Notes under the pieces: model-generated
The model's database searches: none
What the model saw: only the letters and a program-made list of their open reading frames with translations
Told to the model about the DNA's origin: nothing
Program-made: the position numbers and the translations under genes
Shown: positions 32,613-44,000 of the stretch, piece by piece
Numbering within the stretch: position 1 is the first letter of the stretch
Layout of the letters: every line of letters starts with the position of its first letter
Assembly: GCA_940671915.1 (NCBI GenBank)
Contig: CALNVZ010003430.1
Span: forward strand, 12,798,272 to 12,862,271
Direction of reading: 5' to 3'
DNA length: 64,000 nucleotides
Origin: Paracentrotus lividus
Lineage: Eukaryota > Echinodermata > Echinoidea > Camarodonta > Echinidae

Positions 32613-33656
32613 TCAATAAAGCTACTTTGAAAACGCACCTAATCGAGTATTTTAAATTTGACACTATAGTGACACACCAAAAATGAGTTTAATCAACTCA
32701 TTTTATTGAGTAACATAACTAATTTTTTGAGTACATTGCACAAACTAATAGTGAGTAACGCTTTACATACTCAGAGAAGTCAGTAAGTAAAGGTTGCACA
32801 AACTCATCACAAGCAAGTTCTACTCACATCAATGCATCAATTACTCAAACTGTGTACATGACTGACAAAGTAATGGGAAATCCATGCATGGGATCAAGAT
32901 TGGTTTCTTGTCTATATGAAATCACCAAGATCCATTATACATGGGTTTTTATGCTCAGTAATATGCCGAGTAAAAAAAAAAAAATGTGTTTGTCCATTCC
33001 TTGGTCAGTGGTGCTCACATGTCATGCAGGCTCTCCGCTCTCCGTTCCGCTATACATGTACGTACGTACGCGTAGAACATAACCTCGTGCAGTGGCATAT
33101 ATATCCCGCGGCCAGTGCAGTCTCGATGTCCGTACTCGTGATCCGAGTAGGCGTACCGGGCGCAACATGTAAAAGTACCGCATAGCCAGTAAAATTACTC
33201 TCAAAGACTTTCACGAGACTTGAGACGTACGAAGACGTGTCGTAGTTTACTCATCTAGTGAATTACAGGCTACATAGAATTTCTCAGCAATTCTCACTTT
33301 ACTCGATTGTTAGTGTTTTCACCCGATCATCCACCAAGCCGTACCAAGTTGAAGAGAAACTCACTTCACAATTGTTTTACGTAATTGAACATGTAAAGTT
33401 ACTAATTTAATTTGACAATATAGTGACACACCAAAATGAGTTTATTAATTAACTCATTTTATTGAGTAACATAACTAATTGTTAGAGTACAAACTAATCT
33501 AGTGAGTAACGCTTTACATACTCACGAGACAGTAAGTAAAGGTTGCACAAACTCATCACAAGCAAGTTCTACTCACATCAATGCATCAAATTACTCAAAC
33601 TGTGTACATGACTGACAAAAGTAATGTAAATCCATGCATGGGATCAAGATTGGTCT
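32613..33656 (+). mobile_element. Second family A copy (direct repeat of 23490-24536)
   Basis: It matches 23490-24536 base for base with few differences, including the same internal jump near 33400 and the same junction with family D. Because a unique rearrangement is shared, the two are duplicates of one event rather than independent insertions. Confidence 0.85.
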
Positions 33657-33659
33657 TTA

Positions 33660-34848
33660 TGCGGCGGTCACAAACTCGTCGTAGGCTACGGGCACGTGCC
33701 ATCAACGTAGCCTGCGTTGCATGCAGGCCAATTCTGCGACTCCTACGGGTTTAAAATTGGTTGCAGGACAGGTACCTTCGTCGTGCCTGCTAAGTACGTC
33801 GTTTGTACCTGCACGTACGTTCGTCTTGCAATTTCTCTGCAAATGTGATGACGTCACTTGCAGGAAAAACGTACGGAGAAGGTGCAGGCACTGTGCAATC
33901 GTCGTGCGTGCAAGGTGCGTGCTCGTACAACGATTGCAAGATGATTGTACGTGGCAGGAGAAAACTTTCTTTTGTTTTTTAATATGAATATTTATGACGT
34001 ATACTGCGGTCATGTAGGTCACTCTCATGGAAGATTAAATTGCATTTTTAAAAAATACCACTGCAGGGGTCTGAGCTCCCCCCTTGACTGTCTTGGTTGG
34101 GGCTGAATACTATGAACCCCAATGTTTGAGGGGCATGGTATTATGAGCCCCTTCCCTCCTTGTCCCCTCCCAATTCTTTTGAAACATCCCGGATACATTT
34201 CAAATTTCTCAAATAACATCCTTTTATATAGCCCACTCTGCGCTTTGCAAATTTTAAAGTTTAGTTTAGTTTTTGTAGAATCAAAGGTCACTACTATCTG
34301 GATTGGGTATCAGCCTTTGAACACCCCGTTGTTTTGGGGTGGGTCTTCATTATCATTGAGCCTTACAAAGGGCATCCTCCTATCGGTTTGGGCTCAGCCA
34401 TTTAACCCCCTCTCCCTTTGTAGGAGGCTGCGATATTACTGAGCCCCTTTTCCTGCTACCGATTTGCTATAAAATAACTCTTCAGGTCTATCCTCAAGAT
34501 CACGACTTTTATTTTCAGCTCGCCCTGCGTGCTCGAATGCCTTTAAGTAAATTATTTTTTTATATAGGAACCAGAGGGTCCTTACTTTATTTGTTGGGGC
34601 TCAGCTATATTTCGGGGGCAGGGACTTCATATCCTTGAGCCTTCTTGCTCCCAATTTGGTACAAGTATAAAAAGGAATATATTTTTATAAAATTATTTGC
34701 TCGCTCTACGAGCTCGCACGATTTAATGTCTAACAGCCCAACTATCTCGTATTTGCTTAGCAATAGTCCGGTCCGGATCAAGGGGGCCCAGTGAAATTTG
34801 TTGCTTTCTATTTCATACCCCATCACAAGAAAGTAGGATTCCATGGGA
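33660..34848 (+). mobile_element. Truncated copy of family D
   Basis: It is the same sequence as 24539-25735, starting with TGCGGCGGTCACAA after TTA (33657-33659). It ends at 'ggattccatgggattc', where the sequence switches to an inverted family A tip. The right half of the element is absent. Confidence 0.85.
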
Positions 34849-34949
34849 TTCAGAGTGAAAGCACTCATGGATGTGTGTCACTATATTGTCAAAAATACTT
34901 GGACATTTGAGTGTGATCACTCATATATGCAAGTTCTCATTTTTGTGTG
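34849..34949 (-). mobile_element. Inverted family A left end
   Basis: Reverse complement of the first ~100 bp of family A (tip CACACAAAAATGAG read from 34949 leftward), with TA at 34950-34951. The family A tips at 23402 and 34949 face each other as inverted copies of the same end. Confidence 0.85.
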
Positions 34950-34951
34950 TA

Positions 34952-35290
34952 GCAGTGATCTAGGGGGGTCCATACTACCCCCCTATGGTGGCAAACCTTT
35001 TATATGGTGTGGGTTGAACGAACTCATTTTTTCCGGGTCCTTGCTCCTGGTCTATATAGATCGAATGAATAAAGGGTCCGATAGTCAAAAGTCCGAATGT
35101 ACGAGGGGTCCAATCGACATAATAAAAATGATAATAATAACAATAAAAATAATAATATAATAATAGTTATCACAATAACAATACTTAATATTTTCCTATC
35201 AGGCCCAAACATAGCAAAGCGCTTACAATACAAAAATATCAAGGTTCTATAGACCGAAACAGCAAGAGGGACCATAGTCCAGTAGAAATG
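34952..35290. repeat. 'C' repeat arm right of the nested block
   Basis: Inverted copy of 23085-23401 ('gcagtgatctaggggggtcc', 'gaataaagggtccgatagtc'), continuing into 'ctatagaccgaaacagcaag' before element E starts. Confidence 0.75.
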
Positions 35291-35299
35291 TTGGGGACC

Positions 35300-36410
35300 C
35301 GGGAAAGTCTTTAAGTACAAGGTTTTTTGGTTGATTTGTGTTCGATATGGGTATATAAGAAAATTCAGCTTGGTTGCCAGCTTGGCAACCTTGGGCAATT
35401 TTTTTTTATTTGCATAATTAGAATAATGACCTAATTAGCATATTTTGTGTATTGAATATGTGGCTAATTCACAATTTAAGAACCCCCAAAATACGGATGA
35501 AACGACTTTTAAAGGGTATTTTAGGACGAGAAAATCATTTATGACATCATTTTTATCTTTTAAGTAGTGCTTTTGTCTTTAAATGGCCTAATTAGCATAA
35601 TCAGCTAATATGAATATTAGCATATGCATTAATATTAGTTGGGATGAATTATCTTCTTCTTTTTTTTTTTCTAGAAAGCCTGAATATTGTGCAATACAAC
35701 ATTGTAAATTGCTTTTATTGAAGTCATTATTTCATGAGTTGATATATTGTGTAGATATAATATAATTAGCATAATAGGAACAATTGCCTAATTAATCATT
35801 TGTAATATGGTATATGGGGTTAATCTTAATTAAAGAACCATGGAAACGTGAATGAAACATTTTCTTAAGGGCATTTTACGACGAGGAATTCATATATGAT
35901 ATCAGTTTTATATTTTAAGTAATGGTCTTGTCCTAAATGGCCTAATTATGGAATTAATGTTCATTTATTATTAAGAAGCCTGAATATTGTGTAATACGAC
36001 ATTGCAAATCACTTTTATTGAAGACATCCCATTAATTCATGAGATGATAATGTTATGTGGAAATAATACATTAAAGAACAATGACCTAATTAGCATATCA
36101 TTTGTCATATGTGATATGGGGCTAATCTTAATTAAATAATCTGGAAACGTAAATAAAAAGTCTTTTTAATGCTACTCTACAACGAGGAATTCATTTATGA
36201 CAATATTTTAGTACATGTAAGATTTTCTTTTGTTTTTAATTAGCATATTCATAACAATGAGATAATTTATGCATTATTGCTTATTGCTAATGCTATGTGA
36301 TTCAATTTCATTATTTATCTAGAGAGCTTGAACACTGTGTAATGCAACATTGTAAGTCACTTAAAATCATTAGCAGGCTGATAATATTTTGCATTTTTAA
36401 TTACCTATAA
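35300..36410. mobile_element. Foldback element E, left arm
   Basis: AT-rich arm containing about three diverged internal units of 300-460 bp. Marker words are 'ggcctaattagcata', 'gcctgaatattgtg(c/t)aatac', 'acgacgaggaattcat' and 'aaccatggaaacgtga'. Near its outer end lies the hairpin word 'ggttgccagcttggcaacc'. Its inverted partner is found in three pieces (37691-38297, 50727-50945, 57200-57490) that add up to about 1.1 kb, the same length as this arm. Confidence 0.8.
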
Positions 36411-37690
36411 TATAGTTATAGCACAATTAGAATAATGACTAAATTAGCATATTATCTGTATTTCGCCCCCCCCCCCTGCCCATAAGGAGTCAACCATACA
36501 CGCACCCCTTTTGGTAGGGGAAGCAGTGTCCAAATTACCCCCTATTACAGGTTTTTGAAGAAGGAGTTGGTAAAATTACCCCCATATCACGGGCTTTTCG
36601 ACCACATAATATTAAATAAATAAAAATAAAAACTACCACAATTTTACCTTTAAAAAAAATTTAGGACAAATCATGAAACAGGGTCCCGAATCTGGTCCAA
36701 AAGCCTATGAAATGGGGGTAATTTTACTACCTCCCTCTTCAAATGCCTGTAACAGGAGGTAATAAATAATGCAGATTCCCTTATAAAGGCTGTTACAGGA
36801 CAGGGGGCTCGGAGCCAAACATGTACAAAAATGCAAAAATGACCGTATATTTGTGATTTCTGGCCTGTTTAACCCCCCTAATGTAAAATTTGATATTTCA
36901 CAGAATGTGATGGTGAAAGAGTGTTTTAGGGGGTAACCTCAATTGTTTTGTACATTTAGTAGCTTATAGTTTCATTTTGATCATACTAGCGTGTACAGGT
37001 CAATTTGTTGTAGTGAAGGGGTGCAATGTGGCATTGAATGCTTGCCTGACAACAGCAACAAATTAGTGCAGGTAATATGGGCCATCCAAAATGGCGGAAA
37101 TGATTCTGGTACTTAGTATTGGGATGAAGGCATCGATCTCTTTGCTACGATTTTTTTGGGTATATTCAACAGTAATATAATTAATATAAAATAACTTATT
37201 GTAGGCCTATATTGACTTGTATAATGAAAATAATATTTAAATAATATTAAAAAAAGAAATAATAATACAAAATACAAACAATGAAAATATATAGTCAAAG
37301 TATTTACTGAAGGGTCTTAATAATTTCAAATGATATCTTAAAGTTAATGATTTTAAAACATTTTAAGCACATTCCAGACATGGTAGAGTCATTGTAGATT
37401 TTTTTAAAAACATACATTAAATACATGTGCCCATATTACCTGCACATGCAGGTAATATGGGCACTTTGGGTAAATGACGTCAACATTTGAATATTGCAGA
37501 CGGGGGGGGGGGGGGGGGGGGTGGGGGGGGGGGGGGGGGTTGGTGATAATATGTTTTCTTCCAATAAAAGTTAGCAGCAGTAGTTATTGATTCATATAAA
37601 CAAATACTAGACTGTGTGTCATTTTATAATTTTATGCAAATTAGGCAAATGAGCTTAGGGGGCCCATATCCCCTGCCTGTACCCTATATT
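36411..37690 (-). mobile_element. Family B copy (inverted, SINE-free) and adjoining repeats in the centre of E
   Basis: From about 36880 to 37690 the reverse complement follows family B ('gtacaggcaggggatatggg' tip, 'tcatttgcctaatttgcat', 'attgacctgtacacgcta'). The B palindromic word 'cctgcacatgcagg' is intact near 37438. Left of it, 36530-36765 is an inverted repeat with 'gggggtaattttac' ends. A G-run of about 40 bases (37502-37540) lies within the B copy and may be miscounted. Confidence 0.7.
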
Positions 37691-38297
37691 ATAGGTAATT
37701 AAAAATGCAATATATTATCAGCATGATAATTAATTTAAGTGACGTACAATGTTGCATTGCACATTGTTCAAGCTCTCTAGATAAATACTGAAATTGAATC
37801 ACATAGGATTAAAACAATTATGCATAATAATTATCTCATTGTGATGAATATGCTAATTAACACAAGAGCAAATCCTAAATGTACAAATAAAAAATACTGT
37901 TGTAGAGTAGTATGAAAAAGCCTTTTATTTACGTTTCCGGGATTATTTTATTAAGATTAGTCCCATATCCCATATTATGATATGCTAATTAGGTCATTGT
38001 TCTTTTATGCTAATTATATTATTTCTACATAACATATCATCTCATGAATTAATGACATGTCTTCAATAAAAGTGATTTGCAATGTTGTATTACACAATAT
38101 TCAGGCTTTCTAAACAAACAATGAACATTAATTCCTTACTGGGCTAATATTACAGCATAGGCCTATATGCATATTAGCTCATTATGCTAATTAGGCCATT
38201 TAAGACAAAACCATTACTTAAAAGATAAAACTGATATCATATATGAATTCCTCGTCGTAAAATACCCTTAAAAAGTTGTTTCATTCACGTTTCCATG
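37691..38297. mobile_element. Foldback element E, right arm, piece 1
   Basis: Inverted copy of the inner half of the left arm (36410 back to about 35855), read through 'tgcaatgttgtattacacaat' and 'gaattcctcgtcgtaaaata'. It ends in 'acgtttccatg' at 38297, exactly where the left arm would continue 'gttcttt'. Confidence 0.8.
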
Positions 38298-38943
38298 TGT
38301 GATGACCTCGTCATCTATGTGAGTTTTTTAATAACACGTTGTTGCAATCAATGATGAAATAAGGGAGACCTCTATGTAAACTCGAATGATAGCTCCTTTA
38401 TTGTGACACTGTCATGGACTCATCAGTTACATTCAACAACTGTGTAGAATGATTCCTGAAAATAAACAAACAAAGGTGAGAGATTACTAAATAACTGCTA
38501 TATTCATCATGAATCAGCACAATGACTAATCCTATAAGAATCATATCCACACAATCAATAATTCTATTCTTAAAGTTTGCATTTACACTTTTAGAAATGT
38601 TTTGAATTTTGTATCAAGAAATACAAACAACCAATAGCTTGTTAAAGAAAATGATGTCATACTCGATATGACTAAGGTAATTAAGATTTGGACAAACTAT
38701 TTGATCATATTGTTGTTTCACAATTGTAATTGTTATTGTACAAAGTCTCAAATAAACGTTCTCATAACACCTTCACTGAATTTGTTTGTGCCATTATTTT
38801 AAGTTTGGTTTAAATGAGTAGCTTTCATATGCTGATGCATTAATATGTAACAAATCACTTATTTTCCTTATTATTCACTTCTTTCCAAAATAATCACTTT
38901 GCCAGACTGACGTGAAGAAGAATTCTAAAGTCTCAAACCTAGC

Positions 38944-39010
38944 ATTTATGTTTGCGACTTAAGTGTGTAGAACAGTAACTGTTCTACACACTTAAGTCGC
39001 AAACATAAAT
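38944..39010. repeat. 67-nt perfect palindrome
   Basis: Two 33-nt arms are perfectly complementary around one unpaired A at 38977. The left arm starts ATTTATGTTTGCGACTTAAG. Perfection in an otherwise error-rich stretch is striking. Confidence 0.9.
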
Positions 39011-39653
39011 CCCAACAGTTTAATTCAGAACTAAATCCTCTCTAGAATCCCTTAAATTCCAATAGAGATGAAATTCAATAGTGGATTGTATAAACCAACA
39101 ACCTATGCGATAAATGCTAAAAAACTGCAATAAGACTAACAAACACGAACGATTCACTTTATGTCCTAAACAATATCCATCCGCGCGAATTGAGTGCTTT
39201 CATGAGATTTTTGCCCTAAATTATGCTCCTGGAGCAGTATGCATAATAATAAATCATCGATCTATCGATAATTGTTGGAGTGTTCTATTCTCGTAACAGG
39301 GGATCGCTTAGTTGAGAGGAGCTATGTTATCGTTAATCACGACCGACTAGCCGACTAACAGAATAGAAACACTATGTAAAGTTAATTCGCGCGCGGTCTG
39401 TGAAAGGTTGCAGTGGTACGTAAATTATACACGTGAATCTGATCTCAGGATGTTTAATCTGACTTAATTTTAATATGCACATTATCTTGTATTTGGTGGA
39501 TATGTGGCAAAGTATCCCACCTGACTTATTTTTAAAAATACAACTGTCTTGTGCGCTACTGCCGACTTCTTCAAGTTAAGTTACTATTTATCTGTCCGTA
39601 TCCTCCGTTTGCCTATGCTTTAATTGATGACGTAATGTACGATGCTAATACCG

Positions 39654-39839
39654 TCACCCTGTGATATGTACAGACTGTGAGCCGGTGTCATACTGATGTT
39701 TTAGCTCATTCGAGCGCCAGAAATAGTGGACAGCAGCTGTCGTTTCCGGGGTGTTAATGCAGCCGCAATGGTCGATTCGCCAGGCATAGTTCTCACAGGT
39801 CATGCCGCATTCCGATAAAGTCATCGTCTTCGCAAACAT
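39654..39839 (-). CDS. Cys-rich open frame, possibly an exon remnant
   Basis: The minus-strand frame includes KTMTLSECGMTCENYAW followed by RIDHCGCINTP. The spacing C-x3-C-x9-C-G-C recalls the extracellular Cys motif of DEG/ENaC channels. The opening MT-x3-C-x3-C also recalls WSC domains, though WSC normally has a longer spacer. No convincing splice donor is visible. The surrounding sequence is noisy, so frame and spacing may be unreliable. It may equally be chance. Confidence 0.2.
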   Translation of the reverse strand: MFAKTMTLSECGMTCENYAWRIDHCGCINTPETTAAVHYFWRSNELKHQYDTGSQSVHITG

Positions 39840-40076
39840 TGAACAAACTGATCACATCGCTCAACGTTTCGTGCTTAGATTCTCAGCACCTCGCCACCGT
39901 ATTTAACACTTGCAATAGGAGTGAATTGCAGTTTTGGAAAGACACTCATATGTTATGTGTGTTCACTTTGGTTCAGCATTTTGCTCGTGGACATCTAGAT
40001 ATTCCAGGCAGGAAAACCATAATACCTTGCTCCAAGGAAGACACATACACACTTAGGACTTAAAGACTGTTTACTG

Positions 40077-41080
40077 CTTGACAATTGGATGTGGACATAT
40101 TCATGCTCCTCTGGAGCATTGCACTTTGCTGGACATACTAGATAACAGCAGAACAAACCCTGATCTCCAGGAGCATTTAACACTTAGCTAATACTAGTAC
40201 TTGACAATTGCGAGTATAGTTAGACAATAATCATGTCTCTCTGGCAGCATTAGGCCGTGGAACATTCTAGATATTCTAGCAGAAACATAACCATTGCCAT
40301 GACACCAGCAGCTACTTACACCAACTGGCCCGTAACCTGTAGCCTTGGCACACTAATCGTACCTACCAATCAGATTACTTGTGTGTGACAGTATCAATTG
40401 CTCCTGGAAAGCATTCTGCCTTAACTTTTTTGCATTGGGACAATACTACTAGTTCATTACTTCGCAGAAAACGACTAAACCCTATGCTCCGGAGCATTAC
40501 ACACTTTGCTAAACTGTACATTGACAATCGGTTGTGACATATATCTATTGGTCTCACTGGTTATTAGCGAGCATTATGCCCACTAAAATGTGCGGAACAA
40601 TCTAGAATTCAGCCAAAAAACATAACCAAATGCTTCCAGAGCATATACACACCTTTGCTAACTGATAAAGTACTTGACGAAAGTGAATGGCACCGGCACT
40701 TGTGACATATTCAATGCCTTCCACTGTGAGCGCATTGCCGATAGACATCGATTTCTTTTAGATATTCAGCAGAAAACATAAACATGCTCCAGAGCATTCC
40801 AACAACTTTGCCTAAACGTGTACTTGGTTTAGATGGTGCTGACATATCATATGCGTGACCGTGGATTGAGCATCGACCGCTGCGACATATAATATGATGC
40901 TCCAAGCAGAAAATTTTTGGCACAGATTAATTTAAAATTGTACTAATTAACGATGCACACAAACTTGCAATGTCATAATAACATAATATACTCAAGCACA
41001 ACAGCCAGTGTGTTATGTCTCTAAGCATTATGTGATATATTAACAACACTGTAATTAATGAACTATAAACATGCTCCCAG
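40077..41080. repeat. Tandem array with 'atgctccaggagcat' palindromic word
   Basis: About six to eight degenerate units spaced roughly 125-170 bp. Each contains a variant of 'gctccaggagcatt', then 'acactttgctaaac', 'tacttgacaatt' and 'gatattcagcagaaaacata'. Unit length varies, as expected of indel-rich sequence. The word also appears at 42194, 49468 and 50081. Confidence 0.65.
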
Positions 41081-44000
41081 CGATCCAGCATTACCACACA
41101 CCCTGAGGGGAGAGAGAAAGGGACAGAAATAGCTGCGGGGGGGGCGGGGAGGTGAAAGGTGAGTATGAAAGCGAGAGATGGGGGGTGGGAAAGCGTTTCG
41201 GAGGGATGATGTGGTTGTGAGTGTGATGGTGGAAGAAGGGGTGAGGGAGGATCAGAGAGCGATGTCGTGTGGCGCGCGGAGCGTGGTGCGGCTGGTGAGG
41301 TGTATAGAAGACCTGGGCGGGGTGATCACTTTCCAAATTTATAGGGAATGTATGACGGAGGCTGTGCCCCCCCTCTCCTCCAGCCCCCAAGTCAGAAACG
41401 GGGGAAGCACCCGGGTCCAGAAGGGAGGGAAGATAAATTTATGTTGGTGCACCATTCACCTGACAAAGGATAAAGCTGGGACTACTCCACTACGGTTTGT
41501 TTCTGGTTCCGTGGCATCTATTTATGTGCCACTTTTTACACTGAAGAACACCCTGTTATAATCTTCTAATAATTTCGCAAATGTTATATTTAGGGTTTGC
41601 CAACGCATTCACAATTTTTCGCAATTTAATTGTTTTCTTGAGCGCCGTTAACCAAAACGTTTAAAATGATATTCACTAAGATATTCAGTAGGAACAGGTG
41701 TAACATGAAAAGAAAATATCTCGGTAAAAAATTATCCTCCAAAGTGTACGTAATTTCAGACACTTTTTCATTCCCCTGTTTGATCATTGCATGCAGATAT
41801 CAATGCTCGCAATGTAGACTTTCATCGATTGAGCCACTGTATTTAGATTAATACCCGCGGCTCTAACCCACCGCCGCTGCATCCTGTGACACGTCACAAT
41901 TAAAAAAACCACAACTTGTGCGCATGCCGTCTTTCTATGCGCCACTGACTTGATACCTCATTACATTGCAGCACTGACCGCATTTTTACTTTTGCCACAT
42001 CACATCTCACCCATGTGTTTATAGATAAATGTTGCTGTCACTAGTGTATCACTTGTTCAGGAGTTTAAAATGGTAATCTATCCAAAATAGCAAACTCTAT
42101 CGAATACCACCATATAGTAACAATCGAATTTATGCATTAACAATGACCTCCCAGGAACGCAAGTGTTAATTAAACTGTCCGCACCCCGCTGGCCTCCTGG
42201 AGCATTAATTTGTAGGGCAAAAACAATCTCATTAAAGCGAATTGAGTCGCGATGAAACGCTGTGGACTGTAACCCCCAAATTTAGACATAAAGCATTCAT
42301 ACGCCCAAGACACATAGTGCGTTCATCAACTTTATTTACGTCTCAAATAAATTTTAAACCTAAATAACGTATACTAGATTGATTTACGTAGTAATTTCTA
42401 TCTTCAATAAATACAAACATCTAGCCTTATATACAACTATCAATTTTTGTGTCTACGATAGTCTCTACAAATAAGAACTTTTATCTTTAGAGACCACATT
42501 AAACATCATTCTCTTATACATAAAAAGGAATACTGATCTCTTTATTTTCTTATAACACAGTCCCCATTCACGTGTACCACAATCATTATTGAATAGCGTG
42601 ACTAGAGATTTCCCACAACTTCAACTACGTATTGGTTTACATTAACCTACTTATTTCTCTACTTTCCAAAGAGGTTTATAAATGAATTATCTTGGAAATT
42701 TGATTAGACAAAGACGCTATGAATTTCCCTTCATACATAGGATAGCTCAAATACAAAATCAACAAGCCACTGTAACAATAATATTCTATCGAACGTATCT
42801 CGAGAGGCGCCATACTTCTATATATATTAATATTTTATTTTGTGAATATGTCGTCACTTAAAAGAAAAGTTGTCTCTGCATCCACACATATCTCTCTGAC
42901 TCTCTTTGCGTGCGTATGCCAAACAATTTTAGGACTGATCTTTATTTTTTCTTGTAGTATTTTTTATGAGCTAAGGATCTTCTATACCACTTTTGGAAAC
43001 ACTCCGCACACGAGTGAATTTTATGCTGCGAAGAATATAATTTTTCGCCCTGCCGTACAACTTGCAACAAATTTGCTGTGACACGTAACTTACTTCCAAT
43101 GTAGGTCTGTTCCACCAAGCTTATTGAACAAATTTGAAATGATTTTACAAAGAAAATAGTCATTCTATGACACCATGTATAACATGTATCCTGTTTATAT
43201 GTACATAGTTATAAATCAAGCCCCTATATATTCCATTACTATTGACAATAATGGAATAGTCGCTTATAATTAGTACCAGTTGTGTTCGTATATATATTGC
43301 CTGAATTATATCATAATCTACAAATGAACACCATATCATATCATAAAATTGCTTAATGCGGATGTCTTTCAATAAAAATAGTGTACCTTTACTAATGATT
43401 GCATTATTTTTTGTGCCACCAATATTCAAACTGAGCGTCTTGTGTCCAGATTCTTGAACCGTTTAATGTGTGCAGAGTGATAGGAAACAAAAACAAATCT
43501 TCGCAACTAATTATATCCTGCGAGATAGGCTCTGCATGATGCATATATCACACACAAAAAATGAGAAACTTGACAATATGACATGAGTGTACTCATAAAC
43601 CTTACAAATATGTGATCCCAAGTATATTTTTCCGACCACGAATTAGTGTGACCATCACATGCACGATGAGCTTCTGCTTATTCTCTCTCACTCTCAATTA
43701 AAGCCAGTGAACTTGAAACGCAAACTAAATCTACTTAGCTTATGTTTTCTTAATTTTATTGATCTAGCTATACCACACACATAACAATATATTATTATTG
43801 TTGAGAACTATGACATTATTATGAGCGCGTATTATGATGCACAGCCTCAAATATCCAAGTATTTTTGCTTTTCTTTATATTCAATTAATATATAAAAACC
43901 TTTTAGTTTAATGCGAATAGGGTTGGGTGGGGGACCCAAAATAACTCTTCAAAAAAAAAAACAATTTTCCTCTACCCCCACTAATATTTGGTAATAGAAC

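Larger units (their letters stand above)
38298..43172. mobile_element. ~4.9 kb insertion in E with CCATG duplication
   Basis: CCATG precedes it (38293-38297) and follows it (43173-43177 in the noisy copy, 50722-50726 in the clean copy). The uninterrupted site is known from the other arm. Its ends are TGTGATGACC and TTCTATGACA, giving a TG...CA border with a 5-bp duplication as made by retroviral-type integrases. However, no direct terminal repeat pair is visible. Two internal segments near 39182-39262 and 42140-42245 are inverted copies instead. The sequence appears indel-rich, so coding frames would be destroyed. Identity is unresolved between an LTR-type element and a foldback element. Confidence 0.5.

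Noticed and set aside
31892..32686. Frames of 188-264 codons
   Set aside because: Most residues are undefined because they cross the 493-N gap.
41178..41561. 127-codon plus-strand frame
   Set aside because: It lies in the noisy duplicate. The clean counterpart lacks the G/T-rich half and the frame is not maintained.
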